From Erythrobacter sanguineus (GTDB lineage: Bacteria > Pseudomonadota > Alphaproteobacteria > Sphingomonadales > Sphingomonadaceae), in contig NZ_FRDF01000004.1 of the NCBI RefSeq assembly GCF_900143235.1, forward strand, positions 175,521 through 239,520: a stretch of 64,000 nt of DNA, given 5' to 3'. This document shows, in pieces, positions 46,795-55,449 of this stretch. The stretch's first letter is position 1. Every line of letters begins with the position of its first letter. Under the pieces are notes generated by a model, which was not told the origin of the DNA, made no database searches, and saw only the letters and a list, made by a program, of their open reading frames with translations. A program made the translations under genes and the position numbers.

Positions 46795-48258
46795 ATGACA
46801 GCCTACCCCGCCCTCAGGATGCTGATCGACGGCCAGTGGATCGAGACCGGCGAGGCGGGAAGCATGGCGGTGGTGAACCCGGCGACGGGCGCGACCATTG
46901 GGCAATGTCCCAAGGCGGGGCCGGCACAGCTCGACGCGGCGCTCAAGGCGGCGGATGATGCCTTTGCCGGGTGGAGCCACACGCCCGGCGCGGAACGTTA
47001 CGCCATTCTGCGGCGCGCGGCCGATTTGCTGCGCGAACGTGCGCCTGCCATCGCCCGCATCATCACCGCCGAAATGGGCAAGCCGCACGCACAGGCGGTG
47101 GGCGAGATTACCGGGCTTGCCGATGTGACCGACTTCCTCGGCGAGGAGGCCAAGCGCAAGGGCGGCCGGCTGATCCCGGCCCGAGGAGGGCAGCTGATCG
47201 CGCAGATGGTTACGCACGAACCGATTGGCCCAAGCGTGCTGCTCACCCCGTGGAACTTCCCGGTCAACCTGCCGGGCAAAAAGATCGCAGGCGCGCTGGC
47301 GGCGGGCTGCACCGCGATCCTGAAACCGGCGGAGAACACCCCGGCTTCGGCGCAGTTGCTGGTCGAATGTTTCGTCGATGCAGGGCTGCCGAAAGGCGTG
47401 CTGAACCTGGTCTATGGTGATCCCGGCCCGGTGTCCGAACACCTGATCGCCGCGCCTGCCACCCGCAAGGTCAGCTTCACCGGATCGACCGCGGTGGGCA
47501 AGCAGTTGGGCGCGCTGGCGGCGAGCCACATGAAGCGGTTTACCCCCGAGCTTGGCGGCCACGCCCCAGTGATTGTCAGCCGCCACGCCGACCTTGATCG
47601 TGCGGTGGCGATGTGTGCTGCCACCAAGTTCCGCAATGCCGGGCAGGTCTGCGTGTCGCCGACGCGGTTTCTGGTCGACAAGGCGATCTACGACCGGTTC
47701 GTCGCCGAATTTGCCGAACAGGCCGGCAAGCTGAAAGTCGGCGATCCGGGCGCGGATGACAGCGTTGACATGGGGCCGCTTGCCCATGGTCGCCGGATCG
47801 CGGCGATGGAAGCAGTGGTGGCCGATGCCGGCGGCAATCGCGGCGAAGTGGTGACAGGCGGTTCGGCCATTCAGGGGATCGGTTCAGGTGGGGGCTTCTT
47901 CTTCCAGCCGACCGTTATCGCCAACCCCGCGCCCGACAGCCGCTTCATGACCGAAGAACCCTTTGGCCCGATTGCCGGGATCGTCCCCTATGACACGATC
48001 GAGGATGCAGTGCGGATCGCCAATGGCCTGCGTTACGGATTGGCCGCCTATGCCTTCAGCGGCGATCTTGACGAGGCGCATTACCTTGGCCGGGCCTTGC
48101 GCGCCGGGATGGTGGGAATCAACCAGCTGATCGTCTCATCACCCGAAACACCATTCGGCGGGGTGGGCGACAGCGGTTTTGGATCGGAAGGCGGCGAGGA
48201 AGGCTATCTTGCCTTCACCGACACCAAGCTGGTGATGATGGCGAGGTCGGGCGGCTGA
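46795..48258 (+). CDS. NAD(P)-dependent aldehyde dehydrogenase, succinate-semialdehyde type
   Basis: Aldehyde dehydrogenase of 487 residues. The Rossmann segment TPWNFPVNLPGKK is at about 151-163, the cofactor turn FTGSTAVGK at 228-236, general base Glu252 (PELGGHAPVIV) and nucleophile Cys286 (NAGQVCVSPTRF). It groups with the GabD/aldehyde-oxidising proteobacterial enzymes acting on semialdehydes; the exact substrate is uncertain. AGGAG is 6 nt upstream. Its head-to-head position with ald and the shared palindrome suggest that both respond to the same amino-acid signal. Confidence 0.9.
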   Translation: MTAYPALRMLIDGQWIETGEAGSMAVVNPATGATIGQCPKAGPAQLDAALKAADDAFAGWSHTPGAERYAILRRAADLLRERAPAIARIITAEMGKPHAQAVGEITGLADVTDFLGEEAKRKGGRLIPARGGQLIAQMVTHEPIGPSVLLTPWNFPVNLPGKKIAGALAAGCTAILKPAENTPASAQLLVECFVDAGLPKGVLNLVYGDPGPVSEHLIAAPATRKVSFTGSTAVGKQLGALAASHMKRFTPELGGHAPVIVSRHADLDRAVAMCAATKFRNAGQVCVSPTRFLVDKAIYDRFVAEFAEQAGKLKVGDPGADDSVDMGPLAHGRRIAAMEAVVADAGGNRGEVVTGGSAIQGIGSGGGFFFQPTVIANPAPDSRFMTEEPFGPIAGIVPYDTIEDAVRIANGLRYGLAAYAFSGDLDEAHYLGRALRAGMVGINQLIVSSPETPFGGVGDSGFGSEGGEEGYLAFTDTKLVMMARSGG

Positions 48259-48274
48259 CGCTTGCCCGCTGCCA

Positions 48275-48430
48275 TCAATCGATCAGGCTGGCGATCCGCG
48301 AAAGCAGAGACTGGCGGCGTTGCATCGGCTGGATGCGGCCATAGCGCGCACGGCGCGAATGTTCGTCCTGAATGCAGACAGTGCGCTGCATGGGATCCGG
48401 CCCACTGGACCAGATAGTTGGTCTTGCCAT
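48275..48430 (-). CDS. Small basic hypothetical protein (51 residues)
   Basis: Open frame of 51 codons, beginning MARPTIWSSGP and ending LLSRIASLID, rich in Arg and Gln in the second half with a possible amphipathic helix at the end. GGGGA lies about 8 nt before the ATG. It fills the space between the convergent aldehyde dehydrogenase and the lactate-type dehydrogenase on the minus strand. Codon bias is moderate at the N-terminus and strong afterwards. I do not recognise a family; an ATG 13 codons inside the frame is an alternative start. Confidence 0.4.
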   Translation of the reverse strand: MARPTIWSSGPDPMQRTVCIQDEHSRRARYGRIQPMQRRQSLLSRIASLID

Positions 48431-48530
48431 TGATCACGTCCCCGATTCGCTTTTGTTATAAGGACACATTAACAGAAAAACTGTGGAAAACGTAGCGCAA
48501 ACTTGGTTAACACACTTGCGCGCAGAGCGA

Positions 48531-49697
48531 TTACCGATCGGTCCTCCGTGCGCCGGCTTTTCGTACATCTGCAAGGGTCGGATAACCGTTAACAGCCATC
48601 AGAAGGTCGGCTTCAGCAAGGATTGATCGCAGCACCCACGCGGCACCTTCTGCACCGCCAAGCGCCAAGCCGTAGGTATAGGGCCGACCCACGCCCACAG
48701 CCCGCGCCCCCAGCGCCAGCGCCTTGACCGCATCGGTGCCTGACCGGATTCCACTGTCAAACAGCACCGGGGTGTTGCCCGCGGCTTTCACCACGTCCTC
48801 CAGCAGATCAATGGTGGCAATCCCGCCATTGGCCTGCCGCCCGCCGTGGTTGGAACAATAAACCGCATCCGCCCCGCAATCGACCGCGCGGCGCGCATCG
48901 TCGGGGTGGCAGATGCCCTTGAGGACAATCGGCAGCTTGGTCACCGACTTGAACCATTCCATGTCATCCCATGTCAGCACCTGCCCGAATGTCGCCGCCC
49001 AGGTGAAGATCGCTGCTGCCGGGTCCTCCTCGGGGGGCCTCGTCAGCAGCGAGCGGAACACCGGATCGGTGAAGTAGTTCTGCAAGACCTTGCCGCGCAG
49101 CTGCGGGAAGTTCGACGCGTTGAGGTCGCGCGGGCGCCAGCCTGTCACCCACGTATCGAGCGTCACCACCAGCGCCTTGTAACCCGCCTCCTCGGCGCGG
49201 CGGATCAGACTGGTCGCCAGTTCACGGTTGCGCGGCGTGTAGAGCTGGAACCACGCGGGCGTATCGCCGCAGGCCGCCTTCACATCCTCCAGAGGGTCAT
49301 TCGCCAGCGTCGAGGCGCAGAACGGCACCCCTGTCAGCGCCGAAGCGCGGGCAGCGGCCATGTCGCCGTGACGATCCTGCGAGGCTTCTCCGTTCAGGCC
49401 GATGGGGGCCATGAACAGCGGGGACGGATACCTGTGCCCGAACAGCTCGATCGACAGATCGCGCTCCGAACAATCGACCATCATGCGCGGCACCATGCCC
49501 CAGTGGTGGAAGGCGGCGGCGTTCTGATCCTGCGTGTGCTCGTCCCCGCAGCCGCCCGCGACATAACTGGTGAGGCTCGGCCCGAGCGCTTCGTGCGCGC
49601 GCTGTTCGAGTGTGGCGAAATCGACCGGCCAGGTGGGCAGAATGCCCTTCAGCCCGGCATTGTAGATTTCGTTCTGCATCGCGCCGAAATAGGTCAT
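48531..49697 (-). CDS. FMN-dependent alpha-hydroxy-acid dehydrogenase (LldD-like)
   Basis: FMN flavoprotein of 388 residues, TIM barrel. The catalytic His and Arg lie in YCSNHGGRQ near the end, the phosphate-binding segment DSGIRSGTDAVKALALGARAVGVGR follows, and the early ARASALTGVPFCASTL segment is also typical. Family members oxidise L-lactate or other 2-hydroxy acids and pass electrons to quinone or oxygen; lactate 2-monooxygenase-like features make an oxidase or monooxygenase possible as well. GGAGA is about 11 nt upstream. It lies 70 bp after the cytochrome bd gene group on the same strand, which would place a quinone reducer behind a quinol oxidase. Confidence 0.85.
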   Translation of the reverse strand: MTYFGAMQNEIYNAGLKGILPTWPVDFATLEQRAHEALGPSLTSYVAGGCGDEHTQDQNAAAFHHWGMVPRMMVDCSERDLSIELFGHRYPSPLFMAPIGLNGEASQDRHGDMAAARASALTGVPFCASTLANDPLEDVKAACGDTPAWFQLYTPRNRELATSLIRRAEEAGYKALVVTLDTWVTGWRPRDLNASNFPQLRGKVLQNYFTDPVFRSLLTRPPEEDPAAAIFTWAATFGQVLTWDDMEWFKSVTKLPIVLKGICHPDDARRAVDCGADAVYCSNHGGRQANGGIATIDLLEDVVKAAGNTPVLFDSGIRSGTDAVKALALGARAVGVGRPYTYGLALGGAEGAAWVLRSILAEADLLMAVNGYPTLADVRKAGARRTDR

Positions 49698-49767
49698 GGC
49701 GTCTGGTTTCTCCCGTCTATCTTCGAAACGGAATTCAGACGATGCAGCGATGCAGGGCAAGCGTTTT

Positions 49768-50118
49768 CTAGGCGAAGAACCGCTGCAGCCGGGGCCGAAC
49801 CTTGAGGAATTGCAGATAGGCGGCTTCCAGCACACGTAGCACCGCACCATTGCGCGCCGCCAACCCGAGCGGACGCAGAACCGGGATCGCCCGCCACATC
49901 GCCGCAAAGGCCGCCGCGCCATCGTGGACAATGCCATCCTCTTCGGCGTGGAATCGCGCGAGCAGCGTGGTGCGGTCGATCGGGCAGGATGGGTCGGCGT
50001 CATCTGCCACATCGACGAAGGCAATCGCCCCGCGCCGGTCCAGCCGCTGCATCAGCGCGATTTCGCGGCGGCACAGCGGGCAGGCACCGTCGAACCAGAC
50101 CTTGACCGGTGCGCTCAA
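49768..50118 (-). CDS. DUF393 (thiol-disulfide oxidoreductase DCC) protein
   Basis: Small protein of 116 residues of the DCC/DUF393 family. The DxxCxxC motif DGACPLC is at residues 10-16, followed by [12 protein letters not shown]; thioredoxin-like fold is predicted for the family. Start is a TTG overlapping the stop of the DUF2474 gene (TTGA); no other start fits. It is the fourth gene of the cyd group. A redox or heme-handling role in oxidase assembly is inferred from that position only. Confidence 0.82.
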   Translation of the reverse strand: MSAPVKVWFDGACPLCRREIALMQRLDRRGAIAFVDVADDADPSCPIDRTTLLARFHAEEDGIVHDGAAAFAAMWRAIPVLRPLGLAARNGAVLRVLEAAYLQFLKVRPRLQRFFA

Positions 50119-50249
50119 GGCGCGATCCACAGGCGGATGACATAGGCGACCACGCCCAGCACCGCGACGCTCGCCGCCCAGATGCCCGCCATCCACAAGA
50201 GGCGCTGCCACAGCGGCTTCTCCGGCTCCATCTCAGGCGGTGCCAGCAT
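50115..50249 (-). CDS. DUF2474 / CydX-like single-helix protein
   Basis: Protein of 44 residues with one membrane helix (about 17-38, [22 protein letters not shown]) between an acidic/basic N-terminus and a short tail. Small subunits in this place (CydX in E. coli, DUF2474 in CIO operons) stabilise cytochrome bd. AGGAC 8-9 nt upstream of the ATG at 50249 favours this start; an upstream ATG at 50300 overlaps cydB by 17 bp and would give 61 residues. The stop overlaps the TTG of the DUF393 gene. Confidence 0.82.
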   Translation of the reverse strand: MLAPPEMEPEKPLWQRLLWMAGIWAASVAVLGVVAYVIRLWIAP

Positions 50250-50283
50250 TACTTGTGTCCTACCGCTGCGCTGCTTGAGGACA

Positions 50284-51279
50284 TCAATGATACCCTTCAT
50301 CCGCCACCTTGCCGCGGAACACCCAATAGGCCCAGACGGTGTAGCCGATGATCAGCGGCATGGTGATCGCCACGCCCACCAGCATGAAGATCTGGCTGCG
50401 TTCGGGTGCGGCGGCATCCCAGATGGTCACGCCAGGAGGCACAACATAGGGCCAGATCGTCACCCCAAGCCCGCTCATGCCGAGGAAGAACAGCGCGATC
50501 CCCAGCCAGAATGGCTTGGAATTGCGGTCTTTCAGGATCGCCCGCAGCATCGACACCGCCACAATCGCAGTCACGATCGGCACCGGCGCGACCCAGTAGA
50601 CTTCCGGCGCGGTCAGCCAGCGGGCGGCATATTCCGGCTTGAGCCCGATATTATACAGGCTCACCGCGCCCATCAGCACGATGGTGGCAATCCCGGCGCG
50701 CACCGCCAGCCGCCTCGCGTGGGCCTGCTCTTCGCCATCCAGCTTCCAGATCAGCCATGTGCCGCCCAGCAGCGCATAGCCCGCCACGGTGCCCAGCCCG
50801 GTTAGTAGGGTATAAGGCGTGAACCAGTCGAACCAGCTTCCGGCATAGGCGCGGTCCACCACCTCGATCCCTTGCAGCAAAGCGCCCAGCGTCATTCCCT
50901 GCGCCAGCGCAGCGACCAGCGATCCGCCGGTGAAGGCTGCGTCCCAGAACGCCCGGTGCGCCGGATCGCGCCAGCGGTATTCAAACGCCACGCCGCGAAA
51001 CACAAGGCCCAGCAGCATGGCGATGATCAGCGGATAGGTCGCGGGCAAAATCACCGCATAGGCGAGCGGAAAGGCAGCAAACAGGCCGCCCCCGCCCAGC
51101 ACCAGCCAGGTTTCATTCCCGTCCCACACCGGCGCGATCGAATTCATCGCCCGGTCCCGCTCGCGCCCGACGGCAAAGGTCGGAAACAGGATGCCGATGC
51201 CAAGGTCAAACCCGTCCATCACCACATAGGCGAACACGGCAAAGGCGATGATGAAGGCCCAGATGACGGTCAGATCCAT
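50284..51279 (-). CDS. cydB: Cytochrome bd quinol oxidase subunit II
   Basis: CydB of 331 residues with about eight to nine membrane helices. It starts [33 protein letters not shown], the standard opening of subunit II, and ends with the polar tail VADEGYH. The ATG overlaps the cydA stop by one base (TGATG), and GGGAGCAGG within cydA serves as a ribosome site. The closest relatives are the cyanide-insensitive oxidase (CioB) group, in keeping with the short-Q-loop CydA beside it. Confidence 0.93.
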   Translation of the reverse strand: MDLTVIWAFIIAFAVFAYVVMDGFDLGIGILFPTFAVGRERDRAMNSIAPVWDGNETWLVLGGGGLFAAFPLAYAVILPATYPLIIAMLLGLVFRGVAFEYRWRDPAHRAFWDAAFTGGSLVAALAQGMTLGALLQGIEVVDRAYAGSWFDWFTPYTLLTGLGTVAGYALLGGTWLIWKLDGEEQAHARRLAVRAGIATIVLMGAVSLYNIGLKPEYAARWLTAPEVYWVAPVPIVTAIVAVSMLRAILKDRNSKPFWLGIALFFLGMSGLGVTIWPYVVPPGVTIWDAAAPERSQIFMLVGVAITMPLIIGYTVWAYWVFRGKVADEGYH

Positions 51280-52727
51280 CACACCTGCTCCCTTTCCGGC
51301 TTGGTCGAGGGCAGGGCTTCCTCGCCGCCCGGATTCTGGGCCGGCCCAGGCGTGATCCCGGCGGTGCGGATCGGGCCGGTATCCCCGCGTTTAACCCCGT
51401 ATTCGCCCGCGTGCGGCGGCTTGCCCATCAGCTTGAGGATGTACCACACGCCGATGCCGAAGACGGTGAAATAGACGAGGATGAAGGCCAGCAGCGATGC
51501 CGCGACGGCAGGCGCATCCAGCGGACTGGCCGCGTCAGCGGTGCGCAGCAGGCCGTAAATGACATAGGGCTGGCGGCCGACTTCGGTGGTGATCCATCCT
51601 GCCAGCACGGCAGCAAACCCGCTTGGCCCCATCAGTACAGCGGCGCGGTGGAGCATGGGCATGTCATACAGCCTGCCCCGCACCCGTCCCCACAGGCTCC
51701 ACAGGCCAATGCCCAGCATCGCAAAGCCGATGCCGACCATGATCCGGAAGCTCCAGAACACCATGCCCACCGGCGGTTCCTCGTCATCGGGGATGGTGTC
51801 GAGACCTGCCAGCGGTGCGTTCCAGTCATGCTTGAGGATCAGCGAAGACGCCTTGGGGATCTCGATGGCGTAACGCACCGTCTTGGCCTCGCTGTCGGGG
51901 ATGCCGAACAGGATCAGCGGGGCGCCTTCGGGGTGGCTGTCGAAATGCCCCTCCATCGCCATCACCTTGGCGGGCTGATGTTCAAGCGTGTTGAGACCGT
52001 GCAGGTCGCCCGCGAAAATCTGCAAGGGCGTGACGATCGCCGCCATCCACATCGCCATCGAAAACATTTTGCGGGCATGCGGGTTGGCGCGATCCTTGAG
52101 CAGGTGCCACGCCCCCACAGCGCCAACCACGAAGGCTGTGGTGAGGTAGGCCGCCATCACCGTGTGGACGAGGCGGTAGGGGAAGCTGGGGTTGAACACG
52201 ATATCCCACCAGCTGTCGCCCGGCATATATTGCCCGTTGTCGGCGAGGAAATAGCCCGTGGGTGTCTGCATCCAGCTGTTCACGCTCAGAATCCAGAAGG
52301 CCGAAACAAAGGTGCCCAGCGCCACCATCAAGGTTGCGGCATAGTGCAGTTTCTTGCCGACCTTGTTCATGCCGAACAGCATGACGCCAAGGAAGCCCGC
52401 TTCGAGGAAGAAGGCTGTGAGCACCTCATAAGCCATCAACGGCCCCAGAATTGGGCCCGAGACATCCGAGAACACCGACCAGTTCGTGCCGAACTGGTAG
52501 GACATGACAATGCCCGAAACGACGCCCATCGCGAACGCAATCGCGAAAATCTTGAGCCAATATTTGAACAGGTCGAGATAAACCGCCTTGCCGGTTTTCA
52601 GCCATAACCCTTCGAGCACAGCAAGATAGCTCGCCAACCCGATGGAAAAGGCCGGAAAGAAGAAATGGAAGCTCACGGTAAAGGCGAACTGGATCCGCGC
52701 GAGCAGGAGGGCGTCGAGGTTTTCCAT
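51279..52727 (-). CDS. cydA: Cytochrome bd quinol oxidase subunit I, CIO type
   Basis: CydA of 482 residues; oxidises quinol and reduces O2 without pumping protons. His21 (SFHFFF) is a heme ligand, His near 186 (RLVHTVMAA) the second, and a Met near 325-395 the third; GRQPYVIYGLLRT is the Q-loop-proximal motif. The C-terminal half of the quinol loop is short, as in cyanide-insensitive oxidases. A Pro/Glu-rich 40-residue tail is unusual. Four genes follow in order cydA-cydB-DUF2474-DUF393. No FNR half-sites (TTGAT-N4-ATCAA) are obvious upstream; control is not clear. Confidence 0.93.
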   Translation of the reverse strand: MENLDALLLARIQFAFTVSFHFFFPAFSIGLASYLAVLEGLWLKTGKAVYLDLFKYWLKIFAIAFAMGVVSGIVMSYQFGTNWSVFSDVSGPILGPLMAYEVLTAFFLEAGFLGVMLFGMNKVGKKLHYAATLMVALGTFVSAFWILSVNSWMQTPTGYFLADNGQYMPGDSWWDIVFNPSFPYRLVHTVMAAYLTTAFVVGAVGAWHLLKDRANPHARKMFSMAMWMAAIVTPLQIFAGDLHGLNTLEHQPAKVMAMEGHFDSHPEGAPLILFGIPDSEAKTVRYAIEIPKASSLILKHDWNAPLAGLDTIPDDEEPPVGMVFWSFRIMVGIGFAMLGIGLWSLWGRVRGRLYDMPMLHRAAVLMGPSGFAAVLAGWITTEVGRQPYVIYGLLRTADAASPLDAPAVAASLLAFILVYFTVFGIGVWYILKLMGKPPHAGEYGVKRGDTGPIRTAGITPGPAQNPGGEEALPSTKPEREQV

Positions 52728-52804
52728 GGCTAGCAGCTAATCCCTTGCCGGCACCGATCAATTGCAATCGCTGCACCGGATATACGCATTAAGGCCAAAA
52801 GGGT

Positions 52805-52844
52805 TGCACCGCCGGGCGGGTATGGGGGAGTGTCCGGCGGTGCA
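52805..52844 (-). terminator. Hairpin terminator after the peroxiredoxin gene
   Basis: Eleven-bp perfect stem TGCACCGCCGG / CCGGCGGTGCA with an 18-nt loop, starting 15 nt after the peroxiredoxin stop on the minus strand. The stem is followed by AACCCTTTTGG, a moderate U-rich tail. It isolates the peroxiredoxin transcript from the cydA promoter. Confidence 0.65.
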
Positions 52845-52858
52845 CAGGGGGCAGATGG

Positions 52859-53488
52859 TCAGTCGACCTGAACCATCCGCAGGTAGGGCTTGATGGTGGT
52901 GAAGCCTTGAGGGAACATTTCCTTGGCCTTTTCGTCCGGGATCGAAGGCGGGATGATCACCTTGTCTCCGGGGCGCCAGTCGGCAGGCGTCGCAATCCGG
53001 GCCTTGTCGGCGAGTTGCAAGCTGTCAATCACCCGCAGGATCTCGTCGAAATTGCGGCCTACACTCATGGGGTAGGTCATGGTCAGGCGGATTTTCTTGT
53101 CGGGATCGATGATGAACACCGAGCGGACCGCCGCCGTCTCGCTCTGATCGGGGTGGATCATATCGTAAAGCTTCGCGATGGCGAGGTCAGGGTCAGCCAC
53201 GATCGGGAAAGTCAACGTCACGCCCTGCGTTTCATCAACGTCCTTGACCCAGGCGAGGTGCTCCTCGACCGTGTCGGTGGAGAGGCCGAGCGGCTTCACG
53301 TTGCGCTTGTCGAATTCGGCGGCAAGGCGCGCGGTCATGCCCATTTCTGTGGTGCAGACCGGGGTGAAATCAGCCGGGTGGCTGAAGAAGAACACCCAGG
53401 AATCGCCCGCCCAATCATGCAGCGAAATTGCGCCGGTGGTGGTGGCGACGGTGAAGTCGGGGGCGGTGTCGCCGATGTGCAGGCTCAT
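52859..53488 (-). CDS. 1-Cys peroxiredoxin (Prx6/AhpC-TSA type)
   Basis: Peroxiredoxin of 209 residues. The peroxidatic Cys sits in FSHPADFTPVCTTE at about residue 45, and the C-terminal extension (MSVGRNFDEILRVIDSLQ, then DWRPGDKVIIPP) is that of the Prx6 class; no resolving Cys is present. It reduces H2O2 and organic peroxides. AAGGAGA is 9 nt upstream of the ATG. Upstream DNA is AT-rich with three AAATCG repeats. A divergent relative occurs 5.5 kb to the right at 59005. Confidence 0.93.
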   Translation of the reverse strand: MSLHIGDTAPDFTVATTTGAISLHDWAGDSWVFFFSHPADFTPVCTTEMGMTARLAAEFDKRNVKPLGLSTDTVEEHLAWVKDVDETQGVTLTFPIVADPDLAIAKLYDMIHPDQSETAAVRSVFIIDPDKKIRLTMTYPMSVGRNFDEILRVIDSLQLADKARIATPADWRPGDKVIIPPSIPDEKAKEMFPQGFTTIKPYLRMVQVD

Positions 53489-53566
53489 GATACTGTCTCC
53501 TTTGCTTGGGTGCGACCGGACTAGCAGGAACCGCGATGCGCGCAAAACTCATTTACTCGCTTTATG

Positions 53567-53596
53567 AAATCGAATTTTCCAAATCGCGCAAAATCG
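53567..53596. repeat. Three direct AAATCG repeats upstream of the peroxiredoxin
   Basis: Copies start at 53567, 53581 and 53591 (spacing 14 and 10 nt), 80-110 bp upstream of the peroxiredoxin start, in an AT-rich patch of an otherwise GC-rich chromosome. They could be binding sites for an activator such as OxyR, but the consensus is not a clear match. Confidence 0.3.
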
Positions 53597-53678
53597 CAAT
53601 TTCAGCGGCGCCTTGGACGAAAATTCCTTTCCTCGACGCCCAAAGTTACGATTATGGCGAAAGCGAAACACGCTCGGA

Positions 53679-55436
53679 TCAGATCAGCCCGCGCGCTTCC
53701 ATCGGATCATCCGCGTCCGGTGCCTCGCCAGTATCATTGGCCAGATCGCCGAAGGCCTTGTTCTGCGACAGGAACACCTTGCCCGAAAGATCATCGAGGA
53801 AGTGTGCGCGCTTGAGGCGATCCATCACCGGACCCTTGACCTCCGACAGGTGCAGCTTGACGCCGCCATCGGCAAGGCGGTGGTTGATTGCTTCCAGACT
53901 TTCCAGCCCAGAGGCGTCGATCGCGTTGACCGCGCTGCACATCAGAATGACGTGGCGCAAAGGCGGACGTTCAGCCACCTGCTCCAGCACATATTCCTCC
54001 AGCCAGCGGGCGTTGAGATAGGTCAGGCTCTCGTCGATCCGGATCGACAGCAGGTGCGGCAAGGTCAGCACCTGATGGCGCTCGACATTGCGGAAATGCT
54101 CGGTTCCCGGCACCCGCCCGACGATGGCCGCATGGGGACGGCTCGCCCGCCACAGGTACAGCAGCAGACCAACCGCGACCCCGGCAATCACCCCTAGCTC
54201 GACCCCGGCCAGCAAGGTGATGGCGATAGTCACGGCATGGGCGGCGAAATCGGCCTTGGAATAGGCCCATAGTCGCCCCGGAGTTTTCAGATCGACAAGG
54301 CTCAGCACCGCGACAATGATAGTCGCCGCCAGCGTCGCGTTGGGCAGGTTGAACAGGAGCGGGGTGAGAAACAGGCTGGCGAGCGCGATGCCCACCGCGG
54401 TGTATGCGCCCGCCGCCGGGGTCTGCGCGCCGGCATCGAAATTGACCACGGAGCGCGCAAAACCGCCGGTAACCGGATAGCCGCCCGATAGCGCTGCGGC
54501 GATGTTGCTTGCGCCAAGGCCAATCAGTTCCTGGTCCGGCGCGATCCGCTGGCGGCGCTTGGCGGCGAGCGTCTGCGCGACCGAGACGCTTTCGACAAAG
54601 CCGATGATCGAAATCAGCAGCGCAGGCACCCACAGCACCTCGATCAGCGCCAGATCGGTGGAGGGTAGCGCGAAGGGGGGGAGCCCTGAAGGGATGGCAC
54701 CAACCACCGAAACACCGCGCGCCTCCAGCCCGAAGGCGATGACCGCAAGGATCGTGACAGCCACCGCCAACACCGGCCCGGCTTTCGCCGTCATTTCGGC
54801 GGCACGGGGGCCGAGGCCAAGCTTCATCAGCGCAGGCTTTGCGCCCTTCCTCACCCAGAACAGGAACAGCGATGCCGGTATGCCGATAGCGAGGGTGGGA
54901 AGATTGATATTCCCCATTGCGCCGGCCAGCGCGGCCAGCATTTCCGGCCAGGTCTCACCCCCGGCCGTCACCCCGAGAATATGCTTGATCTGGCTGGTGG
55001 CGATCAGGATGCCGCTTGCCGAAATGAACCCGCTGATGACCGGGTGCGACAACAGGTTGGCGAGGAACCCCAGCCGCAGCAGCCCCAGCACTGCCAGCAT
55101 CACCCCTGACAGGGCTGCAAGGGTTATCGCCGCCTCGAGATACTCTACGCTTCCTGGCGCAGCCACCGCTCCGGCAGCGCTCGCCGTCATCAGCGAAATC
55201 ACCGCCACCGGCCCCACCGCCAGCGTGCGGCTGGTGCCGAACAGCGCATAGGCGATCAGCGGCAGGATCGAGGCATAAAGACCCACCACCGGCGGCAATC
55301 CGGCCAGCATCGCATAGGCGAGGCTTTGCGGGATCAGCATGATGGTGACGATCACCGCCGCCATCAGGTCGCTGGTCAGCGCGGGGCGATCATAGGTGCG
55401 GCCCCATTCGAGGATCGGAAAATAGCGCTGGAGCAC
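53679..55436 (-). CDS. SulP-family anion transporter with STAS domain
   Basis: Transporter of 585 residues with a SulP membrane domain (about 12-14 helices, MLAGLPPVVGLYASILPLIAYALFGTSR near the start) and a C-terminal STAS domain (about 450-560; AIDASGLESLEAIN). The start is a GTG at 55436 with AAAGGCAG 8 nt upstream; a TTG at 55460 would overlap the SQR gene by 11 bp. It is the last gene of the sulfide operon and could carry sulfate or sulfite made by the enzymes upstream. SulP carriers vary in substrate, so this is an inference from context. Confidence 0.87.
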   Translation of the reverse strand: MLQRYFPILEWGRTYDRPALTSDLMAAVIVTIMLIPQSLAYAMLAGLPPVVGLYASILPLIAYALFGTSRTLAVGPVAVISLMTASAAGAVAAPGSVEYLEAAITLAALSGVMLAVLGLLRLGFLANLLSHPVISGFISASGILIATSQIKHILGVTAGGETWPEMLAALAGAMGNINLPTLAIGIPASLFLFWVRKGAKPALMKLGLGPRAAEMTAKAGPVLAVAVTILAVIAFGLEARGVSVVGAIPSGLPPFALPSTDLALIEVLWVPALLISIIGFVESVSVAQTLAAKRRQRIAPDQELIGLGASNIAAALSGGYPVTGGFARSVVNFDAGAQTPAAGAYTAVGIALASLFLTPLLFNLPNATLAATIIVAVLSLVDLKTPGRLWAYSKADFAAHAVTIAITLLAGVELGVIAGVAVGLLLYLWRASRPHAAIVGRVPGTEHFRNVERHQVLTLPHLLSIRIDESLTYLNARWLEEYVLEQVAERPPLRHVILMCSAVNAIDASGLESLEAINHRLADGGVKLHLSEVKGPVMDRLKRAHFLDDLSGKVFLSQNKAFGDLANDTGEAPDADDPMEARGLI

Positions 55437-55449
55437 GTGGCAGCTGCCT

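Noticed and set aside
52728..52804. FNR/ANR site before cydA
   Set aside because: Only an isolated TTGAT half is seen, with no ATCAA partner at the proper spacing.
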